From positions 62,001-126,000 of the forward strand of contig JACPEA010000002.1 of assembly GCA_016183765.1 (NCBI GenBank): a stretch of DNA of 64,000 bases, given 5' to 3'. The stretch comes from Bacteroidota bacterium (GTDB taxonomy: Bacteria > Bacteroidota > Bacteroidia > Chitinophagales > Chitinophagaceae). The notes beneath the pieces are model-generated. The model was not told the origin of the DNA, did no database searches, and saw only the letters and a list, made by a program, of their open reading frames with translations. The position numbers and the translations under genes are program-made. How positions within the stretch are numbered: the stretch's first letter is position 1; every line of letters starts with the position of its first letter. This document shows positions 25,417 to 33,016 of the stretch, in pieces.

Positions 25417-25568
25417 CAATGAGTGATTGAGTGGGTGAGTGAATGAGTGAATATTTTTGGAATGATTGAAAACAGGGGGGGCGGTCCGGTGTTATCTGAA
25501 ATCCGGGGGATGCCTGACAAAAAATATTAATTACTAATTATCAATTACTAATTGTTAATTAATCCTAT

Positions 25569-25937
25569 GGGGTCGTATTGGTTTTGACAGCATAGGTTAC
25601 GGTTGGTGTAAGCATGCAGTGCGTTGTGTAATTAGCACTTTAATCTGAATGCTCAAACTTCAAATGGCAATACACAGTATGCCATGGCTGCTTAATCAGT
25701 GATTAGGTAACCATTTGGGCCGCCGCACAGGTTCGCTTCTTTCCATGTGCCGCCGCCGACTCAAAACAAAAGAAGACGCTGCAACAGAAGGCTGTGACTG
25801 TTGCCTAAGCCCATCCAGCTAAGCGCAAGGTTGGTTTGTTCCTGTCCTGCATTGTGCCGACAAATAATCAGGAAATAAGCATGTAGAAAGCTAATGGTAG
25901 CGATGTTTGGACGCGGGTTCGACTCCCGCCGACTCCA
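25569..25937 (+). ncRNA. ssrA: tmRNA (transfer-messenger RNA)
   Basis: The 5' end GGGGTCG pairs with the 3' CGACTCC to form the acceptor stem. The 3' part has the T-arm GCGGGTTCGACTCCCGC and the 5' part has the TATTGGTTTTGACAGC segment usual for tmRNA. The 3' CCA is not encoded. An internal reading frame at 25651-25695 gives a tag AQTSNGNTQYAMAA followed by TAA, ending in AMAA much like other Bacteroidota tags; the exact resume codon is inferred. It rescues stalled ribosomes. Its 3' end is the integration site of the island that follows. Confidence 0.93.
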
Positions 25938-25946
25938 CAGATTTTG

Positions 25947-25980
25947 CCAATGCCGGTCGGTTGACCGGCATTGGTGTTTA
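25947..25980 (+). terminator. ssrA terminator, also left flank of the island
   Basis: A 12-bp stem CCAATGCCGGTC/GACCGGCATTGG with a GGTT loop, followed by TGTTTAAT. The 17-bp sequence TTTGCCAATGCCGGTCG (25943-25959) recurs at 31821-31837, at the other side of the accessory island. Confidence 0.85.
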
Positions 25981-26282
25981 ATGTTATTGTGGCTTCCGCC
26001 AACAGAGGCTAAGAATGGTCTAGACTCTTATCGAATTTGCATCCTTAAAGTATTTTCAATTTCATAATCCATTTCAACTTTTGGCGCTAATATTTTTTAT
26101 TAAATATATTTCATTATTCACCCTAAAGTTTTATTACCATGCTTACAGCGGAAGCTGCTGCCCGCAGAGCTATCCGCGAGTGACGTATGCGGAGATGTTC
26201 GTTGGTTTTTTTGTGGAGGATACTCTGTGTAGAATAATAGATTCGGCTTGCCCTTTTATTTAGCCGTTTTTTTTTGCGATTA
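25981..26282. other. Left margin of the ssrA island, no gene seen
   Basis: About 300 nt of AT-rich sequence between the ssrA terminator and the end of the MBL-fold gene. Short open frames here look random in composition. A run of Ts near 26265 lies on the plus strand only and gives no clear terminator for the minus-strand operon. Confidence 0.5.
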
Positions 26283-27263
26283 TTATTGGCAGATTGCCGT
26301 CGCAGCGGATGCAGCAATGAAAGCTTGGTGTGCGGCTGTTAAGGGATGTATATTTATACCACTATCGAGGTTGATTACAAATGTTCCTGCGCAACACTCT
26401 TTTAAATGTTTCCCTTTAGCATAATAATCGTGAAGATGTGCGGGATTTTCTTTAGGAAGAACGGCGCTGCAGCGTTGTGAGAGTTGAGTGCAAGCTATCC
26501 GTATTTCAGCGTTCGTAGCTTTAACTGCTGCTATGACATCAGGCTGGGGGTTTTTGAATTTTCTGCGGCTAAGTGAGAAAACAACAGTAGACGGTTTGCA
26601 CTCGGTTAGTAGTTGTTTAGTAAAACCAACAACATCTCCTTCTTCGATTTTTCCTCCATGATGAGGGAAAACCATGACATCTGCTTGTATTCTCTTATTT
26701 GTAAATTTAATTTCATCCAGGCTGATTTGATCGATGTCTCCGCTTAAGAATACTACAGGATGATCGTTAAATGTAATAACAAAGGAGGCGGAAATTGAGT
26801 TTGAGGTAATTTTCCGGCCTTGCCGATCTGCGCTGCTGACACCTTTGCTAACCAAATATTTTGTTGGGCCGACGGGAGTGACTTTTATTTCACCAATTGT
26901 TTGTTGTGGAAGTTCGTCGTGAATTGTTACTTCGAATGTGATACGCTGTTGTCTGCTTTTATCGTCGAGAATTGTGATAAGATCGTCCCACAATTTCGTA
27001 CTTTTGGAACTATCGGAATTCAAAAAAACTTCTTTAACTGTAATCGACTTGCTGGCCAATAGTGTCATCAACCCGCCAATGTGATCTTGGTCTGCGTGAG
27101 AAAGGTAAACGGTTTTAATTTCGGTGATATTCCTGTCTTGCAGGTATTGCAACAAACCCCCACCATGAGAGCCGCAATCCACGATGATTGTTTCGTTGTT
27201 GGCATGAATAATGGTGCTGTTGCCGTGTCCGACGTCTATGATAGAAATTTCTTTAGTTGGCAT
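26283..27263 (-). CDS. Metallo-beta-lactamase-fold hydrolase (ComEC-like), operon gene 4
   Basis: A 326-residue soluble protein. The metal ligands of the MBL fold are present: HADQDHIGG (motif 2, about 56-64), the Asp in FLSGDID and the His pair in FPHHGG. The start IIDVGHGNSTIIH resembles the detached C-terminal nuclease-like domain of ComEC. The last third has several Cys and His residues (CTQLSQRC, HLHDYYAKGKH, ECC) that may bind a further metal. It probably cuts a phosphodiester, either DNA or a nucleotide signal, and would be the effector of the operon. Its ATG overlaps the stop of the receiver gene by 1 nt (TAATG), so expression is tightly coupled. Confidence 0.85.
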   Translation of the reverse strand: MPTKEISIIDVGHGNSTIIHANNETIIVDCGSHGGGLLQYLQDRNITEIKTVYLSHADQDHIGGLMTLLASKSITVKEVFLNSDSSKSTKLWDDLITILDDKSRQQRITFEVTIHDELPQQTIGEIKVTPVGPTKYLVSKGVSSADRQGRKITSNSISASFVITFNDHPVVFLSGDIDQISLDEIKFTNKRIQADVMVFPHHGGKIEEGDVVGFTKQLLTECKPSTVVFSLSRRKFKNPQPDVIAAVKATNAEIRIACTQLSQRCSAVLPKENPAHLHDYYAKGKHLKECCAGTFVINLDSGINIHPLTAAHQAFIAASAATAICQ

Positions 27264-27922
27264 TACGGAATGATTTCCCAGTTTTCAAAATACAGTTCAT
27301 GTTGATCTTCCGCGTCAAGGTTTACATAAGCATAAACCCGGAAGTCCGGTTTTAGAAGATGTCTCAACTCTACCGGGATTTCATCCATGCTCAAGTTTAT
27401 ACCTTGATTTCTGTTCCACGATGGAAGGATGATTTTTGCTGACTGTTCTTCCACGTCATCAAAGCGTATTAGCGTACGCCAGGTTTTCCTTGTCTGCGAT
27501 AAATTTCCCTTGAACTCGTTTATACATTCCTGCAAGGCACTTAGAAGCGTATCAGGGTTAAATTGTTCAGGAGTCAATACCACAGGAATCTTTTTCTTGA
27601 AGGGGCGGATTTCATGATAGGAAGCTGTCTCGTATTTGGTCACAAGTACAGACGGTATGTGTTTTTCGTAGCAGCGTGAAATGAAGTGTGCGCCGTTTTC
27701 TGGAAAATAACTTGAACTTTTTTTAAGGTGATGGTCCGAAACGACAGCATCATGACCTCCCATGGTCAGTAAATAATTGTCGACGTTTTCTACATGGTCA
27801 TTTTGTAAAACCGTTTCAACGGAAATCTCTTCAACAGTCAGCCCATAACTTTCGCGACTATCCTTGTCGTCATCTATGACGTGGATCTTTGTTATTTCGC
27901 GGTCGATTAAGGTAATTGCCAT
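27263..27922 (-). CDS. Receiver-domain protein with unknown C-terminal domain, operon gene 3
   Basis: A 219-residue protein from the ATG at 27920-27922, one base after the stop of the ATPase gene. An ATG 12 nt further up would overlap that gene. The N-terminal 125 residues look like a divergent receiver: the acidic pocket HVIDDDKDSRESYGL, a likely phospho-accepting Asp in DAVVSDHHL and VLVTKYE with the Thr/Lys positions. The C-terminal 90 residues (from about 130, with RTLIRFDD and a YVNLDAEDQHELYFENWE end) match no output domain I know and include no helix-turn-helix. It may carry phosphate from the kinase to the MBL enzyme, which is inference from gene order. Confidence 0.8.
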   Translation of the reverse strand: MAITLIDREITKIHVIDDDKDSRESYGLTVEEISVETVLQNDHVENVDNYLLTMGGHDAVVSDHHLKKSSSYFPENGAHFISRCYEKHIPSVLVTKYETASYHEIRPFKKKIPVVLTPEQFNPDTLLSALQECINEFKGNLSQTRKTWRTLIRFDDVEEQSAKIILPSWNRNQGINLSMDEIPVELRHLLKPDFRVYAYVNLDAEDQHELYFENWEIIP

Positions 27923-27923
27923 A

Positions 27924-30026
27924 TTATTTCCCAATTATAGGTAATTCCACAATAATGTCCGCACCGCCAAGGTCACCATGGCGATTGGCTCTAACTGCGC
28001 CCCCAACATCGGAGACAGCATCCTTTACGATTGTTAAACCAAGACCGGTACCGTTTTTACTTGTGGTCTGACCAGGTAGCCAGATATCTTTGAGCTGAAT
28101 TCCTTCGATACCTGTTCCATTATCGGAAACAGTCAAAACGAGTACATCTTCTTCTATCTCTGTTTTAATCAACATCTTGCGGGTTCTAGGATTTGCATCC
28201 TCTATCGCGATAAGGCTGTTATTAAGTAGATTCGTAAGGATCGATTCAATCGCAGCTTCCGTAGTCATCAGGAACGGAGATCCATCAGCTAATTGTGTAT
28301 CCAGATTAATGTCACGTCCTTTTAAATAAGGGGCAAAAGTTTCAAGTACGTTCATAACAACCTGATGCACTTCGACTCTGGTTACTCGCCGTTTTTCATT
28401 GGACAGGAGTTTGAGCGTTGCACTACCTAATACAGCCAATGTGTTCATAGCTTTGTGTACCATGGAGATTGGTTTGGCAAGCAGACTTTCGAATTTTACA
28501 TTGCTCAGTTCTTGCTTCGATCTGCGCTCAATTGCTTTTATGGCCTGATCCAGCACCTTCATAGGATTTCCACGCGATTCATGCGAGAATGTCGCAGCTG
28601 TAATACCGGCTGTACTGAGGGTACGGTATAGCTGAACCTCAGCTCTCAATGACTTAACTTCTTTTTGTCTAGCTTGGTCGTAGGTGTCAAATACCTTTAG
28701 TAATCTTGCACGATCATCGGCAGGCAACTTTTTAATTGATTCCTGAACATTTTCTTTTGAATCACTAGATTCAGATGCTGTCGCTTCACGCTCCCTTGCG
28801 CGTTTCTTTTCTGCCAATTCAAGCCGCTTCCGGGCCATCCATTCTAGAGCATCCTGACAGAAGCTTTTAATTTCATGAAAAGTATCATCTTCTATAAACC
28901 CAGACCTGTCCGTTTTCTGTTTCAGGCGACCTTGGGAATCTTTAATTCTGGTTACTCCAATGGATGTGTTGGTTGAAGGTCTTTCTTCAGGGCTTTTGGC
29001 CCTTGCCAGATTGATATCTAACCAATCATTTCCTGGGTTGCCATATGGGTTTACCCGCAATCCATTTTCGTAAACATGGACACCTCCGAATTCGTTTAAC
29101 CATTCCCGAACCTCACCTAGTGTACTTGGTCTGTTTGAAAACGACACACTATTCAAAATAAACGCCCATAGATCGAATGTAGTAGCCGGACATTTATATA
29201 TAACGCCTTTACGTTTTAATGCAATCTCGGTATGATCTGCGGTAAATAATACCTGTCCTCTAAAATCTAGAATACTCGCAACAGCGACGCCATCCTTGTT
29301 TACAGAAGCCGCTAGATGGTAATCTGCATCATCAAAATATCTTTTGGTTACGAGTTTTTCTAAATCTTTAAATTCAGCGGCTTTTAAAATCGGCTTAAAC
29401 GAAGAAGGGTCGTCATCAAAAGGGTCGGCGAGTAAGATTAAACCTCGCGCTACTTTTTTGATGTCGCGGACCGTTACCTTGTTGCGCAGGTCTCGCAGCG
29501 TTGTTAATGTTCCAGCTTTTTTGGATGGCGGAGATTTTTGTCGGTTGATCTTAATGATGACATCATCTACCAACTTGGCATTATCAAAGTTATTCCAGTC
29601 GACTTTTATAGAGAATTTATAATTCTTTTTGTTGCCAGCTTTCTCGATGAACATCGGTTTAGATTCCATTTCGAATGCTGTTCCCATTCTTAAAGCAGCT
29701 AAGCGCCCCAGTCCTTTGCTACCGGCAGGAATACGTCCCAGCCGTGTGAGTTTATCATGAGACTTGTCAGATTGCCCCAAAACCAGATAACTGTTCTTGA
29801 TAGTGGCCCCATCCATTCCATCACCATCATCTTCTATAGTGATTGTACCACCAGCTGCGGAAACTTTATTGAGGGTTACGGTACACTTTTTGGCATCTGC
29901 ATCGTATGAATTTTTGACCAACTCAAGAATGCTTTGGTCGATACTCGGATTGAGCTCTTCTCCCAACCGCTTAATGATCTGGGTCGAAAATTTTATACTT
30001 GCGTTTTCACTGTTAGCAGTACTCAT
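27924..30026 (-). CDS. Double-GHKL ATPase / histidine-kinase-like protein, operon gene 2
   Basis: A 700-residue soluble protein from the ATG at 30024-30026, which overlaps the methylase stop (ATGA). It contains two GHKL ATP sites. The first (about 25-220) is Hsp90/MORC-like: SILELVKNSYDAD, DDGDGM and GSKGLGRLA. A linker with a charged coiled coil (about 430-500) leads to an H-box-like FSHESRGNP near 516. The second is a histidine-kinase HATPase (about 590-700) with ILTNLLNNS, DNGTGIEG and GTGLGLTI. The N-terminal half could sense or remodel DNA or protein, and the C-terminal half could phosphorylate the receiver encoded next. It has no membrane segment, so the trigger is cytoplasmic. Confidence 0.85.
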   Translation of the reverse strand: MSTANSENASIKFSTQIIKRLGEELNPSIDQSILELVKNSYDADAKKCTVTLNKVSAAGGTITIEDDGDGMDGATIKNSYLVLGQSDKSHDKLTRLGRIPAGSKGLGRLAALRMGTAFEMESKPMFIEKAGNKKNYKFSIKVDWNNFDNAKLVDDVIIKINRQKSPPSKKAGTLTTLRDLRNKVTVRDIKKVARGLILLADPFDDDPSSFKPILKAAEFKDLEKLVTKRYFDDADYHLAASVNKDGVAVASILDFRGQVLFTADHTEIALKRKGVIYKCPATTFDLWAFILNSVSFSNRPSTLGEVREWLNEFGGVHVYENGLRVNPYGNPGNDWLDINLARAKSPEERPSTNTSIGVTRIKDSQGRLKQKTDRSGFIEDDTFHEIKSFCQDALEWMARKRLELAEKKRAREREATASESSDSKENVQESIKKLPADDRARLLKVFDTYDQARQKEVKSLRAEVQLYRTLSTAGITAATFSHESRGNPMKVLDQAIKAIERRSKQELSNVKFESLLAKPISMVHKAMNTLAVLGSATLKLLSNEKRRVTRVEVHQVVMNVLETFAPYLKGRDINLDTQLADGSPFLMTTEAAIESILTNLLNNSLIAIEDANPRTRKMLIKTEIEEDVLVLTVSDNGTGIEGIQLKDIWLPGQTTSKNGTGLGLTIVKDAVSDVGGAVRANRHGDLGGADIIVELPIIGK

Positions 30027-31270
30027 AATGGGATGTTTGAAACAACTTTTACAGTCAAATGCCTGCAACGGATTTGCGTGTCGATCCATTTATCCGTTGC
30101 ATTTCTTTTTAAAGATTTCAAAAGAGCTTTACAATCTTTCAGCTTTCCTGATATTGGTATAAGGACGATCAAGTGATTGTCAACATAGACAGGTGTTTTA
30201 CTTTTGATGATCGTAGCAATCGCCCTGTGATTATCGCCGCGTCGCGATGTTCTCTTAACAACTACAAAAGGAGATATAAACGACACTCCTTTATGTTTTC
30301 TTTTACGATTAAACTGCGACACTTCCTGCCATCCGGGAAGTCCCCTGCTAACTATATAGGGCCTTTCAGTCCCCTCGTGTTCATCCCGGTTATCGACGAC
30401 TGGACCAACACAAACTGTAAACGAATCGGATATGGTTTTGTGGCCAGCTACTTTGCTCGTCCAGCATTTTTCACCGACAGCTGAAGGCTCGGCTTTTATG
30501 GTAAACAAAACGGAAAAAACATCAACATCCGCAAATTCATCAAACTGTCCCCAGAGTTCAATGTTGGTTAGGTCGCAGGTTCTTGAAATTAATTGACGCC
30601 ATTTTTCATACCTGCTGCCACTTCGGAGGACGTCTGGTAAAATGGCAACGACCTGTGTACCTGGCTTGCAGTATTTAACGATAGCATCCACGAATAGAGC
30701 AGCAGCAGATACCTTTCCACTTGCCCAAGTCAAGCCATGGGGCGAATCAATCAGATTGAACGGAGGGTTCGTTAAAACATGTGTTGCCGCTTTGTAATAA
30801 AAATTATCTTCAAGGCCATCAGCATTTACAATCATGTTTCCATAGTCACACGATGCGCGGTTTAAAAGTAGGTCGTTGATCCCCAACCTGATTTTACAAG
30901 CCTCGACAAATTCATCGTGAATATCCGTTCCTGTAAAACAGGCCTCCAGTTTATTTTTAGCAGAAACAGCTGCATATTCTTTCTGGGCTGCAATCAGCAA
31001 ATTTCCGGCGCCACATGCCGGATCATAAAAAATTATTTCTTTCCCAAATTTGAGTTTTTGCGACTTGAGGACCCGTGCTCCCAATTCTGAGCTCGTAAAG
31101 AAGGCTCCACTTGCCCGCCGGATTTCTAGAGGTACCAGACCCCTCAATTTTTCCGCAGCTAAGCCGTTGACAGAGAGTATTGCTTGGTTCTTCCATTCGG
31201 CAGCGGCCACGATTGCATGGCTTTTGATGGTAGACTTCAGGTCTTCAATAAATGACTGATACTCTTTCAT
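30023..31270 (-). CDS. N-6 adenine DNA methylase-like protein, operon gene 1
   Basis: A 415-residue protein of the HsdM/Eco57I-like gamma class. Motif I is FYDPACGAGNLLIAA (about 80-95) and catalytic motif IV is TNPPFN (about 163). A helical N-terminal region precedes them with the SGAFFTSSELGARVL segment typical of type I M subunits. The C-terminal 150 residues could be a target-recognition domain. No R or S subunit, and no known nuclease gene, is adjacent. Instead the gene is followed by overlapping ATPase, receiver and MBL genes. It may mark self DNA, or it may be an inactive sensor; the motifs look intact, so activity is plausible. Confidence 0.88.
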   Translation of the reverse strand: MKEYQSFIEDLKSTIKSHAIVAAAEWKNQAILSVNGLAAEKLRGLVPLEIRRASGAFFTSSELGARVLKSQKLKFGKEIIFYDPACGAGNLLIAAQKEYAAVSAKNKLEACFTGTDIHDEFVEACKIRLGINDLLLNRASCDYGNMIVNADGLEDNFYYKAATHVLTNPPFNLIDSPHGLTWASGKVSAAALFVDAIVKYCKPGTQVVAILPDVLRSGSRYEKWRQLISRTCDLTNIELWGQFDEFADVDVFSVLFTIKAEPSAVGEKCWTSKVAGHKTISDSFTVCVGPVVDNRDEHEGTERPYIVSRGLPGWQEVSQFNRKRKHKGVSFISPFVVVKRTSRRGDNHRAIATIIKSKTPVYVDNHLIVLIPISGKLKDCKALLKSLKRNATDKWIDTQIRCRHLTVKVVSNIPL

Positions 31271-31303
31271 TATAACAAATATGAGATAAAAAAGACATCT
31301 ATC

Positions 31304-31531
31304 TTAAAATATGTTCTGGCAATCAGTTACAAATGTAAAACTCCGGCCAATGTTTAAGCCTTTATTCAGGTGTTTTACCCCAAATTTATAGTAGTTTAAG
31401 ATCAGAGCATCCGATATCCCCCTCAAGGCAGCCATAGTTGCTGGTAAGATTAATTCATCCTGGCGCAAAGTGGCCAATAATTGTACTAGTGATTTTTTTA
31501 TTATTGCATCTGATAAGATTGTATCAATCAA
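31304..31531 (-). CDS. Possible small leader gene of the island operon
   Basis: A 75-residue frame upstream of the methylase in the same direction, 33 nt before its ATG. It begins at a TTG because no ATG is available. Its composition is protein-like (amphipathic helices, SLVQLLATLRQDELILPATMAALRG region split by polar residues). No family is recognised. It might be a small regulator, or a spurious frame covering the operon promoter. Confidence 0.3.
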   Translation of the reverse strand: MIDTILSDAIIKKSLVQLLATLRQDELILPATMAALRGISDALILNYYKFGVKHLNKGLNIGRSFTFVTDCQNIF

Positions 31532-31723
31532 TCACTATTGTGCCAGTCAATTATGGTCAGTTTTTGTCCGGGCGAAGTGGGTAGGTGATAACCGGATAAG
31601 GCTGGTCAGTTTCACCGTATTTTACAATCGAACTCTAACTAGTCAATAGATTATTCCTGAAAATTGATCTACGTCACCTTTTACCGAATGAATGTTGATC
31701 AAGAACAATAAAACCGGCATTAA

Positions 31724-31752
31724 GGGTTCGATACCATTCCCCTCGACTCCAC
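31724..31752 (+). other. Degenerate tmRNA 3'-end remnant (island right attachment region)
   Basis: GGGTTCGA and, 12 bp later, CGACTCCAC repeat the T-loop and acceptor end of ssrA (25915-25938), with the bases between them changed. No tmRNA body precedes it. It marks the right flank of the island and may come from an older integration at ssrA. Confidence 0.65.
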
Positions 31753-31767
31753 TTGAATGATGAACAA

Positions 31768-31850
31768 GGAATGATGAATGTTGAAGTGATACTTTGATTC
31801 ACTTTAATGATCATCATTCCTTTGCCAATGCCGGTCGCCTGACCGGCATT
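31768..31850. repeat. Inverted repeat and second copy of the ssrA terminator
   Basis: An imperfect dyad (GGAATGATGA and TTGAAGTGA arms against TCACTTTAA and TCATCATTCC, 31768-31820) is followed by TTTGCCAATGCCGGTCG and the perfect 10-bp stem AATGCCGGTC/GACCGGCATT (31827-31850) with a TTATTT tail. The second part repeats the ssrA terminator. Similarity to the left copy seems to continue for some 20 bp more (TAATGTTRTTGT, CCAACA). The sequence from here to 32075 shows no gene. Confidence 0.75.
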
Positions 31851-32075
31851 TTATTTCATGCTAATGTTGTTGTCAGGTGACCAACAACGGCGTGAGATGA
31901 AAAAATACCTTCTGGATAGTAAAGAATGACTTATCCGACTATTGCATATGAATGCCCCACTAACAGCTGGTTCAGTGTTTGATGGTATGAGTTTTTACGA
32001 TACGAGCCAGTGTCTAGAGTAGGCCCTTAAAAACTATGCCCATCGTGTGTAAAATACGACAGCATGATCAGCAGG

Positions 32076-32510
32076 TCAATCAGAAATACCCTCAATAGGA
32101 AGAGGAAAAATGAAATATTCCAGAATATTTCTGTGCGCTTTCGAAACATGGTTTTTATAGGACTTCATACTTCTTCTTAATGAATTTACATAGTCGGTGT
32201 TCATTTTATGCAGGACCTGGTCTATTTTCAGGAGGGCTTCTTGAATGGCTTCTGTTCTTTCTGCTCTTGTTTTAGGCAGTTGGTCATCGAGTAGTTGCAT
32301 GTTTTTCTCAAAAATTGTTTCAGCCTGCTTATAAAATGCATGCAATGCCGGTTCTGTAGAAAAGGTTTTTATGTGCGTAAGCCATAAAGCCGCTTTTTTT
32401 TCTTCCTGGTCTATTTCATCATCCATATTTGCTGCTAATAAGGAGACATAAGCAGGGAACTGCAACAACAGTTCTTTGTCTTTATCGGATAACTCAGTAA
32501 AGTCTTTCAT
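32076..32510 (-). CDS. Hypothetical soluble protein (TerB-like helical)
   Basis: A 144-residue protein from the ATG at 32508-32510; an upstream start would add 14 residues that run into the spacer. It is all-helical by appearance, with an acidic segment NMDDEIDQEEKKAA that resembles the metal-binding helices of TerB-like proteins. The family assignment is weak. It follows the small membrane protein at 32560-32991 by 49 nt on the same strand and may share its transcript with the ClC gene further up. Confidence 0.55.
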   Translation of the reverse strand: MKDFTELSDKDKELLLQFPAYVSLLAANMDDEIDQEEKKAALWLTHIKTFSTEPALHAFYKQAETIFEKNMQLLDDQLPKTRAERTEAIQEALLKIDQVLHKMNTDYVNSLRRSMKSYKNHVSKAHRNILEYFIFPLPIEGISD

Positions 32511-32559
32511 GATTGTCAATTTACTATTGATGAAACGTATAGGATGGTCCATAACCCTT

Positions 32560-32991
32560 TCAGTCCAGGTAGATCGATGGATGCTTCATCAGGTATGGGA
32601 TAAAAAATGTTACAGACAGCCCCGAAATGGTAACGATACCGAGGAGCAATACCCTGAAATCGGCAGAGATGATAGGGTCGGCCGATCGGTTTATATGAAG
32701 TCCCCAGGAGAAGCAAAGGATCGAAAGGATGATACATACGGCGATATACACCCAATGTCCTCTTTTGATGAATTTGCTTGAAAAGAAATAAAGCACCCCT
32801 GCCACTAAAAACAATAGCATGGTAGCAAAGATGATCGTAGCCACATTGATGATCTGCGACGGTACAAACTGTCTAATACTCCTGAAGAACAGGTCGTAAA
32901 AAAGATTAGCTAAGGTAGCGGCAATGCCGGCAAAAACACCTGCCAGGATCGTTTTTGACAGGTAGTGCTGCTCTGATACATGATTTTTCAT
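32560..32991 (-). CDS. Four-helix membrane protein of unknown function
   Basis: A 143-residue protein with four transmembrane helices (about 12-32, 50-70, 78-96 and 110-130) and a short basic loop. The N-terminal helix has GVFAGIAATLANLFYD, reminiscent of small proteins with glycine-zipper helices. I do not recognise the family. It lies 25 nt downstream of the ClC channel gene, so the two are probably co-expressed. Confidence 0.65.
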   Translation of the reverse strand: MKNHVSEQHYLSKTILAGVFAGIAATLANLFYDLFFRSIRQFVPSQIINVATIIFATMLLFLVAGVLYFFSSKFIKRGHWVYIAVCIILSILCFSWGLHINRSADPIISADFRVLLLGIVTISGLSVTFFIPYLMKHPSIYLD

Positions 32992-33016
32992 GGTGGAAGG
33001 TTTTAATGGTTAAAGA

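Noticed and set aside
25420..25460. GAGTGA-type short repeats after rseP as a regulatory array
   Set aside because: The units are degenerate and irregular in spacing. They look like simple sequence in a spacer before ssrA.
26283..31270. Assignment to BREX, DISARM, type I restriction or Detocs
   Set aside because: There is no PglZ, BrxC, helicase, PLD nuclease, HsdR/HsdS or nucleosidase effector. Only the methylase or the kinase/receiver idea is shared.
31724..31752. A tRNA gene near 31.73 kb
   Set aside because: Only a T-loop-like GGGTTCGA and a CGACTCCAC end are present. The T stem does not pair and no anticodon or D arm precedes it. It fits a tmRNA 3'-end remnant.
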